64,000 bases of DNA from Puia dinghuensis (GTDB lineage Bacteria; Bacteroidota; Bacteroidia; Chitinophagales; Chitinophagaceae). The stretch is taken from NCBI RefSeq assembly GCF_014642875.1, contig NZ_BMJC01000005.1, positions 496,001 to 560,000 of the forward strand, read 5' to 3'. Numbering within the stretch: position 1 is the first letter of the stretch; every line of letters starts with the position of its first letter. The position numbers and the translations under genes are program-made. Positions 9,810-19,600 of this stretch are shown in pieces. The notes under the pieces are model-generated. The model ran no database searches. It was not told the origin of the DNA and worked only from the letters and a program-made list of their open reading frames with translations.

Positions 9810-12515
9810 ATGATAAACCAACTGCACATGAGACTAGCAGCCCTCCTTCTCCTGCTTCTGGGCTTCACCACGGCCCAAAGCCAGCAACCCGATGCCTCCA
9901 TCCCCACCCCAAAATCGCACTTCGGCTTCACCATCGGCGACAATTATCAGTTGGCTACGTACACGCAGACGGAAGCCTATTTCCAAAAGATAGCCGCCGC
10001 CTCACCCCGGGCAAAATTCACCATCATCGGCAAGACCGAAGAGGGCCGCGATCAGTTTATGCTCCTCGTCTCCTCCCCTGAAAATATCAAAAACCTCGAT
10101 CACTATAAGGCCATCTCCCAACAGCTGGCCCACGCAGAGAACCTCACCGACGAACAAGCCCGTGCACTCGCCGCCGAAGGCAAGGCCATCGTATGGATCG
10201 ACGGTGGCCTCCACGCCAACGAGGTCGTCGGCGCTCATCAGCTCATAGAAACGGCTTATCAGCTGCTCAGCCGCACCGATCCCGAAACGGTCAACATCCT
10301 CGACAAAGTCATCATCCTCCTGACCCACGCCAACCCCGACGGTCAGCAGCTGGTCTCCAACTGGTATATGCGAAAACCCTCTCCCGAAAGCCGCTCGCTC
10401 GATGCACTCCCCCGGCTCTATGAAAAATACGCCGGCCACGACAACAACCGGGATTTCTACATGCTCAATCTGAAAGAGACCCAAAATATCGCCAGGCAGC
10501 TCTTCGTCGAATGGCTCCCCCAGATCATGTACAACCACCACCAGGCAGGCCCCACAGGGACCATCCTCGCCGGACCTCCCTATCGCGATCCCTTTAACTA
10601 TGTCTTCGACCCCCTCGTCATAACCAGTCTCGACGCCGTCGGCGCAGCCATGGTCAACCGGCTCAACGCCGAAGGGAAACCGGGCTATACCGAACGCACC
10701 GGAAGCAGCTACTCCACCTGGTACAACGGCGGGCTGCGCACCACGACGTATTTTCACAACATCATCGGGCTGCTGACGGAGATCATCGGCAGCCCTACGC
10801 CTTCGGATGTCCCACTGGTACCCAACCGGCTTATCCCCAATGGCTCCACCCCCTTTCCCGTTACTCCGCAGAAATGGTATTTCCGTCAGTCCATCGACTA
10901 CTCCATCTCCCTCAACTATGCCGTCCTTGACTATGCCATGCGCTACCGCGACGAGCTGCTGTACAACATCTACCGGATGGGCCGCAATTCCATCGAAAAG
11001 GGCCAAAAAGACTACTGGACCCTCTCGCCCAAACGCGTCGACGCCATCAACCAGCTATACACCGCATCCAATCACCGTCGCAATGACTCCGCAACAGGCG
11101 CCACCGGCAACGCCATCAACCTCGGCGGCGGACGCGGCGACACCATCCCCGCCCGCTTCTATGACAGCATTCTGAAAAACCCCGCCCTCCGCGACCCCAG
11201 GGGATATATCATTCCTTCCAACCAGCCCGACTTCCCCACCGCCACGAGGTTCATAAACGCCCTCATCGGCACGGGCATCGCCATCTCAAAAGCAACCGCC
11301 CCGTTCACGGTAAAAGGCATAACCTACCCCGCCGGCTCGTATATCGTCAAGACCGACCAGGCCTTCCGCCCTCACGTCCTCGATATGTTCGAACCGCAAG
11401 ACCATCCAAACGACTTCGCCTACCCCGGCGGCCCACCCATCGCACCCTATGACGCCGCAGGCTGGACCCTCGCCTATACCATGGGCATAAAATTCGACCG
11501 CTTTCCCGATGGGTTCGATGGTCCCTTCGAACGCATCCCGTATGGTCAGTTACAATCCGCCACTCCGCCCTCACCAAAAGAAGGTTGGCTCGACGCGCGC
11601 AGCAATGCCGCTTACACCATCGTCAACGATAACCTTAAAGCCAAAAAACCTATCTACCGCAACACCACCAACGGCAATTTCTATGTCGGCGGCAGCCACC
11701 AACCCCGCAACGCCGTAAAGCTCACCCCCACCCGCATCGCCCTATGGGATACCTATGGCGGCTCGATGCCTTCCGGCTGGGCGCGCTATATCCTGGAGCA
11801 ATATCATTTCCCCTTCGATGTCATCTATTCCGCCACCGTCGACTCGGGCCACCTCAAAGAAAAATACGACGTCATCATCTTCGTCTCGGGCGCCATTCCG
11901 GCGCTCGCCGGTGAAGGCGGCGGCGGACGCGGCGGCTTCCGCATCGAGCAGCCCAAACCCGACAGCATCCCCGCTGAGTACCGCTCCCTTCTTGGCCGCA
12001 TCACGGCACAAAAGTCGATCCCTCAGCTAAAAGAATTCCTCCAGGCCGGTGGTCACATCGTTACCATCGGCAGCAGCGCCAACCTGGCCTATCAGCTCGG
12101 CCTCCCCGTACACGATGCCCTCGTGGAAATGACGGGCGGAAAAGAAAGGCGCCTGTCAAACGACAAATTCTACATCCCCGGCAGCGTCATGCAAGTCACC
12201 CTCGATACCACCAGCCAACCCGCCTGGGGCATGGCAGCGGAAGCCGATGTCTACTTCGAAGAAAGCCCCGTCTTCCATATCAATCCCGAAGCGACCGCAA
12301 ACGGCAGCGTCCGGCCCATCGCCTGGTTTGCCAGCGACAAGACGCTCCGCAGCGGCTGGGCCTGGGGGCAGGCCTATCTCCGCGACGGTGTCGCCGCCTT
12401 CGAAGCAAACATCGGTAAGGGGAAACTCTACGTCTTCGGCCCCGAGATCACCTTCCGCGCCCAGACCCATGGAACATTTAAACTACTCTTCAACCAACTA
12501 TATTCCTATCATTGA
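9810..12515 (+). CDS. M14 family zinc carboxypeptidase, secreted
   Basis: 901-residue exported metallopeptidase. The start MINQLHMRLAALLLLLL gives a signal peptide; the Met at position 7 is an alternative. Residues about 45-340 form the carboxypeptidase A fold: zinc ligands H135 and E138 in GLHANEV, third-ligand region NHHQ (243-244), and the catalytic Glu in LLTEIIG (about 324). This arrangement matches the M14 subgroup common in Bacteroidota, which carries a long C-terminal region. Here the remaining 560 residues include a class-I glutamine amidotransferase-like segment (DVIIFVSGAIPAL ... GGHIVTIGSSANL). It likely trims peptides in the periplasm or outside the cell. The end overlaps the convergent chitinase gene by 7 bases. 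Confidence 0.9.
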   Translation: MINQLHMRLAALLLLLLGFTTAQSQQPDASIPTPKSHFGFTIGDNYQLATYTQTEAYFQKIAAASPRAKFTIIGKTEEGRDQFMLLVSSPENIKNLDHYKAISQQLAHAENLTDEQARALAAEGKAIVWIDGGLHANEVVGAHQLIETAYQLLSRTDPETVNILDKVIILLTHANPDGQQLVSNWYMRKPSPESRSLDALPRLYEKYAGHDNNRDFYMLNLKETQNIARQLFVEWLPQIMYNHHQAGPTGTILAGPPYRDPFNYVFDPLVITSLDAVGAAMVNRLNAEGKPGYTERTGSSYSTWYNGGLRTTTYFHNIIGLLTEIIGSPTPSDVPLVPNRLIPNGSTPFPVTPQKWYFRQSIDYSISLNYAVLDYAMRYRDELLYNIYRMGRNSIEKGQKDYWTLSPKRVDAINQLYTASNHRRNDSATGATGNAINLGGGRGDTIPARFYDSILKNPALRDPRGYIIPSNQPDFPTATRFINALIGTGIAISKATAPFTVKGITYPAGSYIVKTDQAFRPHVLDMFEPQDHPNDFAYPGGPPIAPYDAAGWTLAYTMGIKFDRFPDGFDGPFERIPYGQLQSATPPSPKEGWLDARSNAAYTIVNDNLKAKKPIYRNTTNGNFYVGGSHQPRNAVKLTPTRIALWDTYGGSMPSGWARYILEQYHFPFDVIYSATVDSGHLKEKYDVIIFVSGAIPALAGEGGGGRGGFRIEQPKPDSIPAEYRSLLGRITAQKSIPQLKEFLQAGGHIVTIGSSANLAYQLGLPVHDALVEMTGGKERRLSNDKFYIPGSVMQVTLDTTSQPAWGMAAEADVYFEESPVFHINPEATANGSVRPIAWFASDKTLRSGWAWGQAYLRDGVAAFEANIGKGKLYVFGPEITFRAQTHGTFKLLFNQLYSYH

Positions 12516-13888
12516 TTCACCCTAAACTCTTCCCATCCCTGCGCCACCGGCCGGGTACAAGTCATCGACTTGGTCCCATTCTCACTCGAGATATACAAGG
12601 CATTGGTCCCCCGCAATGTGAGGTTGCCATCCGCCGCCGGTATCCAGTCAAACACCTCCCATGTGCCGTAAGCGCTGCGGTTACAGGTAATAGGATTTAA
12701 CCCATCCTCGGAAGAAACATACATGTTCATACTCTGTAGCGCTACCTTGCCATGACCGGCATCGACGACAAAAAAGTCCTCCCAGGCCTGTGGCGTCGTC
12801 CGGTTGCAGTTCATCGCCTTCGTTCCGTCCTCACCACTGACATACAATCCATTGTTACCCTTAAAAGTAACCGTCGTTCCAACCGGCGCATTGGTAGGCA
12901 CCGCTCCACCCGCATTGACCACCGTATTGATGGCCGCAAGTAGCGAGTTGGCGCCCGTAGCATCCCCGGACAGCTCCCAGATGCCTACACCCCCACCTAC
13001 ACTCATCGCATAGCTGGTCTTGCTTTTCATCGTAAGCAGCCCGTTATACCCGAACGTGCTGAACGCATCGAGACTGGGATTAGCCCCATGCGAAAGAATG
13101 GTATTGTATTCCACCTCGGCATTGGGGCCGTTCGGGTCCTGCGAAGAATCATGCCCGTAGAAGGGCACCCCCAGGATAGCCTTCGAAGCCGGGCAGCCGC
13201 GACCTTCCCAATAGGCCATACACTGGGTACCCAGCTCATAGGTGGAGTGCAGGAAATTGTTGTCATCATAGGCCATGATCATCACGATATCCACTACATT
13301 GAAGATCCCACTGACAATCTGCCCCCCATCATTATCTCCGATAACGGCCACACTCAACACCCGCCCGCTGTTATGCAGCGCGGTCGACAAAGCCGTCATC
13401 ATCGTCAGAAACTGATTAGCCTGGGTACCCGGATTCGGATACTCCCAGTCGATATCGATCCCATCCAGCCCATACTGATTGCAGAGGTTGATCGTATTGT
13501 TGACAAAATTGTCGATGTTCCCCTGACTGGCTACAATCCCGGCAAATCCACCCCCGCCGCCACCGCCGCCTACCGAGAGCAGGGCCTGTACCCCCGAGGC
13601 ATGCGCGGCGCTGACCATACTGGACAGCTTGGACGTGTTGTCAATGCCCTGATAGCTGCCGTCCGAATTGGGGATGGCAAAGGCATAATTGATGTGGGTC
13701 AGATCGTTGAAGGGTATCGAAGAAACGCTCCCCGACCAGGAAGGCAGGTAGCCGATCACCTTAAAGGAGGTCGCCGCCCGGCGGGAGGTCTTCCCGGTGG
13801 CGTTACTGGCGATGTCTTTGCGGCAAGAGGTGGCAAACAAAAAAAGGACCGAAACACCGGTCCACGCTAAAGCATTGATTTTTCTCAT
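12509..13888 (-). CDS. GH18 chitinase-like lipoprotein with C-terminal beta-trefoil
   Basis: 459-residue surface or periplasmic enzyme. The N-terminus has a lipoprotein signal (FLFATSC, lipid Cys at 22). Residues about 42-320 are a glycoside hydrolase 18 barrel with the diagnostic LDGIDIDWEYP (catalytic Glu 149) and the SVGG strand, here followed by an eight-Gly run. GH18 enzymes cleave chitin or related N-acetylglucosamine polymers with substrate-assisted catalysis. Residues about 340-459 contain three similar units (NNGLYVSGEDGTKAMNC, MNMYVSSEDGLNPITC, TNALYISSENGTKSMTC), the threefold pattern of a fascin-like beta-trefoil, probably a sugar-binding module. Stands alone on its strand; fits a polymer-degrading lifestyle. 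Confidence 0.92.
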   Translation of the reverse strand: MRKINALAWTGVSVLFLFATSCRKDIASNATGKTSRRAATSFKVIGYLPSWSGSVSSIPFNDLTHINYAFAIPNSDGSYQGIDNTSKLSSMVSAAHASGVQALLSVGGGGGGGGFAGIVASQGNIDNFVNNTINLCNQYGLDGIDIDWEYPNPGTQANQFLTMMTALSTALHNSGRVLSVAVIGDNDGGQIVSGIFNVVDIVMIMAYDDNNFLHSTYELGTQCMAYWEGRGCPASKAILGVPFYGHDSSQDPNGPNAEVEYNTILSHGANPSLDAFSTFGYNGLLTMKSKTSYAMSVGGGVGIWELSGDATGANSLLAAINTVVNAGGAVPTNAPVGTTVTFKGNNGLYVSGEDGTKAMNCNRTTPQAWEDFFVVDAGHGKVALQSMNMYVSSEDGLNPITCNRSAYGTWEVFDWIPAADGNLTLRGTNALYISSENGTKSMTCTRPVAQGWEEFRVNQ

Positions 13889-13973
13889 GGTAGAATAGGT
13901 TTATTTCCTTTTAAGACACGCCCCCCCGTTATTATATACCCCCTAAATACCAATAAAAATCCCGGATTTATCT

Positions 13974-13981
13974 TAATTTTG
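13974..13981 (+). promoter_or_regulatory. TAnnTTTG -7 element before hemerythrin-like gene
   Basis: TAATTTTG is an exact match to the Bacteroidota primary sigma -7 consensus. It lies 30 bases before the chosen ATG at 14012. No convincing -33 TTTG is visible at the expected distance. The position also argues against the upstream TTG (13979) being the start, because that codon overlaps the promoter element. Confidence 0.5.
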
Positions 13982-14011
13982 TTTCCGCCATTCGTAAAGG
14001 CCAGGAATGCC

Positions 14012-14692
14012 ATGCCCGAAAACAGTGAGTTCTATCCCCAGGTGATGCAGCGTTATACAACCACGCCCCCATCGCCCGGTGAGCAGACCGAATTTATAAG
14101 CGCCCTGTTGCGTGTGTTTGATGAAAAGGTTTTCAACGCCAGGGATTTTGACTCCTTTTCCGTAGAGCTGATCTTGGATTATATCCAAAGAACCCATGTA
14201 TTTTACTTGGAGAAAAAGCTACCGGAAATAGAGCAAAGCATCCTTTTGCTGTCCGGTCACTATGAGGCACAGCACCCCATTCTCACCGCCTTGCAGAGTT
14301 TCTTCCACCGCTATGTAAAAGACCTCTCCGAACACATCAATGCGGAAGAAACCCTCCTTTTGCCCTATATTCAGCTGTTACGCGAAGCCGGCCGCAGCCC
14401 CCTCGACTTCTCCCGCTTCCTGCTGCTGCGCAAAGAATATTCTGTAGAGCGCTTCCTCAGCGATCACCACGACACCGAGGATGAGCTAAAGGATATCCGC
14501 CAGACCATCCGCCTATACGAGCCGCCGCAGACAAACGAATCTCTCTATCGCATCCTGCTTATGCAGCTCCAGGTCTTCGAACAAGACCTCTGCGTCCATG
14601 CGCACATCGAAGAGGAAGTCCTCATCCCCAAGGCCCAAAATATGGAACGGGACCTCAATACGCATCTCGAGATCGTCTCGCCGTTCAACTAA
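14012..14692 (+). CDS. Hemerythrin-like (HHE) domain protein
   Basis: 226-residue, all-helical cytosolic protein. Conserved His and acidic residues are spaced as in HHE/hemerythrin di-iron proteins: RTHVFYLEKKLPEI, then HPILTAL, FHRYVKDLSEHINAEE, SDHHDTEDE and HAHIEEEVLIPKA. The layout recalls RIC/ScdA/YtfE proteins, which repair iron-sulfur clusters after nitric oxide or oxidative damage, but the N-terminal ScdA domain is absent. Role assignment is therefore general: di-iron binding with oxygen or NO sensing or repair. ATG 14012 is chosen because it follows a -7 promoter element by 30 bases. It is convergent with the DUF1080 gene with 10 bases between. Confidence 0.8.
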   Translation: MPENSEFYPQVMQRYTTTPPSPGEQTEFISALLRVFDEKVFNARDFDSFSVELILDYIQRTHVFYLEKKLPEIEQSILLLSGHYEAQHPILTALQSFFHRYVKDLSEHINAEETLLLPYIQLLREAGRSPLDFSRFLLLRKEYSVERFLSDHHDTEDELKDIRQTIRLYEPPQTNESLYRILLMQLQVFEQDLCVHAHIEEEVLIPKAQNMERDLNTHLEIVSPFN

Positions 14693-14702
14693 GCATCCCC
14701 AC

Positions 14703-15329
14703 CTAATCCACTGGTCTCACAAGGATATTCTTAAAATACACCTTGCTGTTCGGATCATGCCCCTGCAGTGCAAACGTCCCACTCGACAACACCCGGCCCT
14801 CCATGCCCTTCGGCCGCTGCACATTCTCGGGTTCGGTATAATCCACCACCGTCTTATCGTTTAGCTTGATCACGATCCGCTTACCCCTCACGCTAACGGA
14901 CTCGGTGAACCAGACATTATCCGGCACATACACCTCCTTTATGTCCTCTATCGCATACAGGCTCCCCGTCCGACGCCAATCCGTATGCGAATTATTCACC
15001 TGCACCTCGTACCCCTTGCTCGGCCAGCCGCCCTCCTGGTATTGGGTATGGATATAAATACCCGAATTGCTCCCCGGCCGGGTCATTACATCGGCCTTGA
15101 AATCAAAATCTTTAAAATCATGATGATGCACATCTCCCTCATAAAAAAGATGCGCCGTCTTGCCATGCGCGATAATACACCCGCTGTCGACGGAAAACGT
15201 TTCGGCATTCTCACCGACCTTCCAACCGTTGAGGGTCTTTCCATCAAAGAGGGATATCCACTCGGCCTGTTTCGGCCTCGCAGCCAAAAGACTAACGGCT
15301 GCCAGTGTCGTAAGGATTATTTTCTTCAT
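14703..15329 (-). CDS. DUF1080 (3-keto-disaccharide hydrolase-like) secreted protein
   Basis: 208-residue exported protein with signal peptide MKKIILTTLAAVSLLAA. The rest is one concanavalin/LamG-like jelly roll of the DUF1080 family: EWISLFDGKTLNGWKV at the N-terminus, then FDFKADVMTRPGSNSGIYIH, GYEVQVNNSH and GTFALQGHDPNSKVYFKNILVRPVD at the end. Family members in Bacteroidota include 3-keto-glucoside hydrolases that act with Gfo/Idh/MocA dehydrogenases. No such dehydrogenase lies beside it; the nearest is at 38881. Sugar hydrolysis is inferred from the family. Confidence 0.9.
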   Translation of the reverse strand: MKKIILTTLAAVSLLAARPKQAEWISLFDGKTLNGWKVGENAETFSVDSGCIIAHGKTAHLFYEGDVHHHDFKDFDFKADVMTRPGSNSGIYIHTQYQEGGWPSKGYEVQVNNSHTDWRRTGSLYAIEDIKEVYVPDNVWFTESVSVRGKRIVIKLNDKTVVDYTEPENVQRPKGMEGRVLSSGTFALQGHDPNSKVYFKNILVRPVD

Positions 15330-15436
15330 ATGATTCCACATTAAAATGCTTTAATAAACATGCATTAAATGTATCAAAATCTTCCTTTAGCAAAATAACA
15401 ATCGCGAACTTTCGTTCCTCATGCAATATCACTATC

Positions 15437-15991
15437 ATGATCTCTTCTAAGCAGTTATACCTAGTCCTGATTGGTGTGAGCCTAAGCGCATCCCTCCACG
15501 CCCAGCTCGAAGTCGCCCAGCTGTTTACAAATGGACACTCTCATACCGGGTTCGGTGCTAACCTGCACGTCGGCTTCCCTGTCAACAAAGGCGACGAGAT
15601 CAGCGGCGAAGTTGGCCTCTACTACTTCGCACCGGACCAAACCCATATGGTCCTTGTCCCCCTCCTGATAGGCTACCGGCACACCTTCAACAACAGCGGC
15701 ACCGGATTCTACGTCGAGCCCTTCGCCGGCTATAGCGCCGGGGGCACCGACATCCCCCACCTGGATGCCAACGGCAACCCCGTCTATAATTCCGACGGTT
15801 CAGCGGTCGATCAGAAGATCTCCGGCGCCACCACCGGCATCGGCTTTGGCTATATCCTCCCCAACCCAAAGCTCCCCCTCAACTTCGGGCTCCGCTACGA
15901 ACACACCTTCGTGTCCGGCGACCCCTCGCCCAACATCCTGGCCTTACGGGTCTCCTGGTCCCTTCTCGCCGGCCGGCGGCTGTCGAAATAG
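15437..15991 (+). CDS. Small outer-membrane beta-barrel protein
   Basis: 184-residue protein with signal peptide (LYLVLIGVSLSASLHAQ) and alternating hydrophobic strands typical of a small 8-strand porin-like barrel: HTGFGANLHVGFPV, EISGEVGLYYFA, MVLVPLLIGYRHTF, GFYVEPFAGYSAGG, GATTGIGFGYILP, PLNFGLRYEHTF and ALRVSWSLLAGRRLSK. No enzymatic motif. It probably sits in the outer membrane; function unknown. Convergent with the RHS immunity gene at 15995, only 3 bases apart. Confidence 0.75.
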   Translation: MISSKQLYLVLIGVSLSASLHAQLEVAQLFTNGHSHTGFGANLHVGFPVNKGDEISGEVGLYYFAPDQTHMVLVPLLIGYRHTFNNSGTGFYVEPFAGYSAGGTDIPHLDANGNPVYNSDGSAVDQKISGATTGIGFGYILPNPKLPLNFGLRYEHTFVSGDPSPNILALRVSWSLLAGRRLSK

Positions 15992-15994
15992 ACT

Positions 15995-16651
15995 TTAGAT
16001 GGTCTCCAGGTATACCTTCAACTTCTCAAATTCTTCCTTGTTTGTTGGATTTGCCTCGGCCAACTCCTCTTCATAAATAGAGCGCAATTGGTAATAATCG
16101 GGATTTTTAACCAGTCTGGCAGCGATGAGACCCATCGTCGCCTTCAATGGATATATCCAGTTATGCGGTGAGAGATCCCTTGGATGCTCATTGAGCAAGG
16201 CATCAGCCCTTTCTACAGAGCTATTCTCATTAAAATAAGGAAGGACATACTGCTTAAAACGTATGGGAATGACTTTCACCAGGGTGTCGACATCGGCCGG
16301 GCTCTCGATCACAAATTTCATCGACTTCACTGCCGGGTCCGATCCCTTATCCATATAGTAGATCAATCCCCCCAGGTTATTTTCAAATACATAGGTATCC
16401 GGAAAAAACTCTTCCTTTTTAAGCGTAATATGGTGATAAATATCCACTATTTTATCAAGCCGGATGCCCCACCAGGGCTCTACAATGATCTGCGGTTTCC
16501 GTTGGTTGACGATCAGATAAAAAATTTGTTTTCCTCCGGGTATGACTCTTTGAAAAGATTTGTCTTCAACATCCAGCTGAAAGCCGACCCCCTGCAGCGA
16601 ATCCGTCATTCCGGCTATCAGGCTTTTCGTAACATCATTCAATTTCATCAT
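15995..16651 (-). CDS. Putative immunity protein for RHS toxin (cassette 2)
   Basis: 218-residue protein without signal peptide, so cytosolic. I recognise no family. Its start codon overlaps the RHS stop codon by one base (TAATG at 16653-16649), which gives tight translational coupling. In polymorphic toxin loci the gene placed directly after the toxin tip is normally the cognate immunity gene, so this is the inferred role. It is acidic and helix-rich at the C-terminus (RSIYEEELAEANPTNKEEF), and includes a mixed alpha/beta middle part. A cytosolic immunity protein fits a toxin tip predicted to be a nuclease. Confidence 0.65.
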   Translation of the reverse strand: MMKLNDVTKSLIAGMTDSLQGVGFQLDVEDKSFQRVIPGGKQIFYLIVNQRKPQIIVEPWWGIRLDKIVDIYHHITLKKEEFFPDTYVFENNLGGLIYYMDKGSDPAVKSMKFVIESPADVDTLVKVIPIRFKQYVLPYFNENSSVERADALLNEHPRDLSPHNWIYPLKATMGLIAARLVKNPDYYQLRSIYEEELAEANPTNKEEFEKLKVYLETI

Positions 16652-19600
16652 TATAGTTCAATGTAGTGATATTCTCCGGTCAAAAAATCAAGCCGGGTTA
16701 CTTTGTATGGTGTTGTTTTTGAGCTTATCGTTTGCCCCTTCAAGCCCTTTGGCAGCTTGTCGCCAACAAGGGTCGTTTGCTCCCCGTTCATAGCTCTTAC
16801 CTGGGCATCACTAAAATTAGCACCTCCTGATTTTGTTTCATTTGTAAAGGATACCTTATTTGTTTTCGTATTATAAACCACGTGATCGTAAACCGTTTCC
16901 GTGCCATCGGCAAATTTGCCTGTCACTTGCTCCAGGACGACTTCATCCGCTGATTTTATCGAATTGAGATATTCAGTGGTGATTTGTTCCGCAGTCCTCC
17001 CGGCTATCTTATTTGCCTCAAAGATAGCCGCTTTTATATCCTCCGCATGCGCAAGATCTTCCATCTCGAGCCCCAAAAATTCAGCTTCCCCTTTCCCACT
17101 TACAAACTCCATTGGATTGCGCAAAAAGGCCGCCGCCGCCCGCTGTGGAATAGTATGCCCCGCATTCCAATTCTTCTTGGCGTTATCCATCATCTCGGCC
17201 CACACATTCTGGATATGACCCCACTCATTCCTTGAATTCTCCTTGAATTTATCAACCCTGCCTTTGGCATATTCACTTATGCTCTTCCATAACCAGGAAA
17301 GATCGATCGTATCCCCTTGCGGATCACTATACAGAATGGGGTTATTTCCCATCGCAGCATAGGGACTTTCCGCTTCGTTCGGTTTAGGATCGTTCTGCCA
17401 CCACCTGCCTAATTGCGGATCCAATTCCCGTAAATGTGTCTCGTACATCTCCAACCCCGTTCCATCGGAGAACTCCTGGTGCTGTAATTCCGATCCCTTA
17501 TTAAATCTGAACTTGTTCTCGGCATAATTTGACTTCAGCGCCTTATCACTGATCCCCGCCATCGCCAACCCAAACGCATAATAATGATTCTCCTCCACCA
17601 ACGGCCCCCTCGTCTGCACCACCTGCAGATTGTCGAAATATACATCCACCGGACTCTGATTACTCACATATACATAGAGATATCCATTTTTTGTTACGGG
17701 GATATTCTGCAGGTCGGCGTGGTGGTCCTTCAAGGCATTATTGATGTCGGTGCTCACCTGGCTGGCACCGCTGCCGGCAGGCCTGAACTGATCGTCGAAG
17801 AGGATATAGTTGATATACGCGACGGGCACCGGAGCGCTGTTATTACGGTTCAGGAAGTTGTTCAGTGGGGCGATCGTACCGGCATTATCGGAGCCGATGC
17901 TGGCGGCGTCGGCCCCATGGATAATGGCTCCAGCCGTAGGCGTAGCCAGCAGGCTCGAGATCAGGGAGGTAGCGGCAATGGGCACCGGCGAATTGCCCGA
18001 ACCGGTAGGCGCACTCGTAAACCAGTAGGACTTGCCATAAATGTCGATCTTGTCGCCCGCCATCACCTTCGAGACAAATCCCAGCCCCGTCGGGTTGGCG
18101 TTGCCGTTAAGCTTGTACATCGCCAGACTGGTGGCGGTGGAATTGCTGTTAGGATTGTTGTTGAATATCCCGTTGTTGTTGGCATAATTACTCGGGAGGG
18201 AGGACGGGTTACCGGTTATTTTCGAGGGGTCGATAGTATAATAGGTCTTTTCCACATCCACGGCAGCCGTCCCGGATCCATAGGTCCCCTCGAGCGTCGC
18301 AGCGGGGTAGATATCCTGCTCCAGTTCGTCCGTCAGCACTTCCCGGGTATTGCCAAGATTATCCTTGACGAAATAATCATAGGCAAACGCGGACTGGTTA
18401 TTGTAAACCGTCGGCGTGATGGGCCGCACCCGGCCTTCCTCCTGGGGAAAAAACTGCAGGGCATTGTTTTCGTATACCCAACCTGCCAGATAACTGTCCG
18501 TCGTCTGTTTGGCGACATTATTATTGAAGGAAGATTTCAGTTCGTTCACCCGCTTCTCCAGCTTATTGCCCACTGCATCATAGATATAGGTGATCGTTCC
18601 CTTCGGACTGCCGTCACTGTTGGTAAAGCTCATCTGCCAGGGCTGGTTCAGGAAGTTGTAAAGGATACCGCCACCCGAGGCCAGGTCCGGCCCGGTGAGT
18701 CCCGTGATCCGCTTATTTAAGTCGGTGATGAGGTTGCCATTCTGATCATAACCATAGTCGTCCCCGGACGTATTGTTGTCAATAAAGTCGCCGAGGTTCT
18801 GGCCCGGCGGTTCTGTCGCCGCATCCGAGACCGAGCTCAGCTTGTTGCTGCCGCCCCCCAATTCATAATGATACGTGAGGTTGTCTATCGGTTGACTGGT
18901 CAGCTGGTTGCTGGTGAACACCAGGCCGTACTGCTGCAACTGTTGGATATTCCCGTTCTCATCATAAGCCGTGGTAGGGTCCTGGCCATTGCCCAGGATG
19001 GTGCTGAAGTTGATGGTGAAGCCGCTGTTGTTGGGGTCCGTCTTGTTCCAATTGCCACCGAAATTCTGGTTGAAGTCTGCAAACAGAAGCCTGTCCGTCG
19101 CGTCATAACCATATCCGTAGGCCCGCTCGGCTCCATCCCCGCCACTCATCCACCGCATCCCGGCGATGTTGCCATTATATTGGTTGGTGTTGAAACCCCA
19201 ATCATAGCTCACGTCCATGCCAAACCACTTGGTGCTATTGTTCACCTGTGCACTGGTAGCGCCGGAAGTAGGGTAGTTCCAGTTGATCCCTTTAAGCCAG
19301 CCGCGAATCATATAGCGATAACTGTCATCTTCCAGTGGCGTCGAAGAAGGAGCACTGCCATAAGCAGTCTGTTGACCCACCTGATTTTCCTTTAGCTGTC
19401 CCAGAGCATCATAAGTATTCCGCGAGACAAGCCGCTGGGTAGTGTTAAGAGCCGAAGCGTTGGGGTCATTGTTGAGGTTCTTTTTCACTGTCAGCAGCCG
19501 GCCCTCATGGTCATAGTCGTAATTCGTCTTCACCGCAAACTGGTTGATACCCGCCAGGCTATTGTTGTGAACCTCATAATTGCATAGCACCCGATCAAAG

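Noticed and set aside
13547-13570. Run of Gly codons in the chitinase gene, possible sequencing artefact or slippage tract
   Set aside because: The frame is intact on both sides, and the run extends the conserved SVGG strand of GH18, so it is plausible as real protein.
15995-16651. RHS-linked small genes as parts of a toxin-antitoxin pair of type II
   Set aside because: Their position after secreted RHS toxins with variable tips points to toxin immunity proteins rather than labile antitoxins; no DNA-binding domain is visible.
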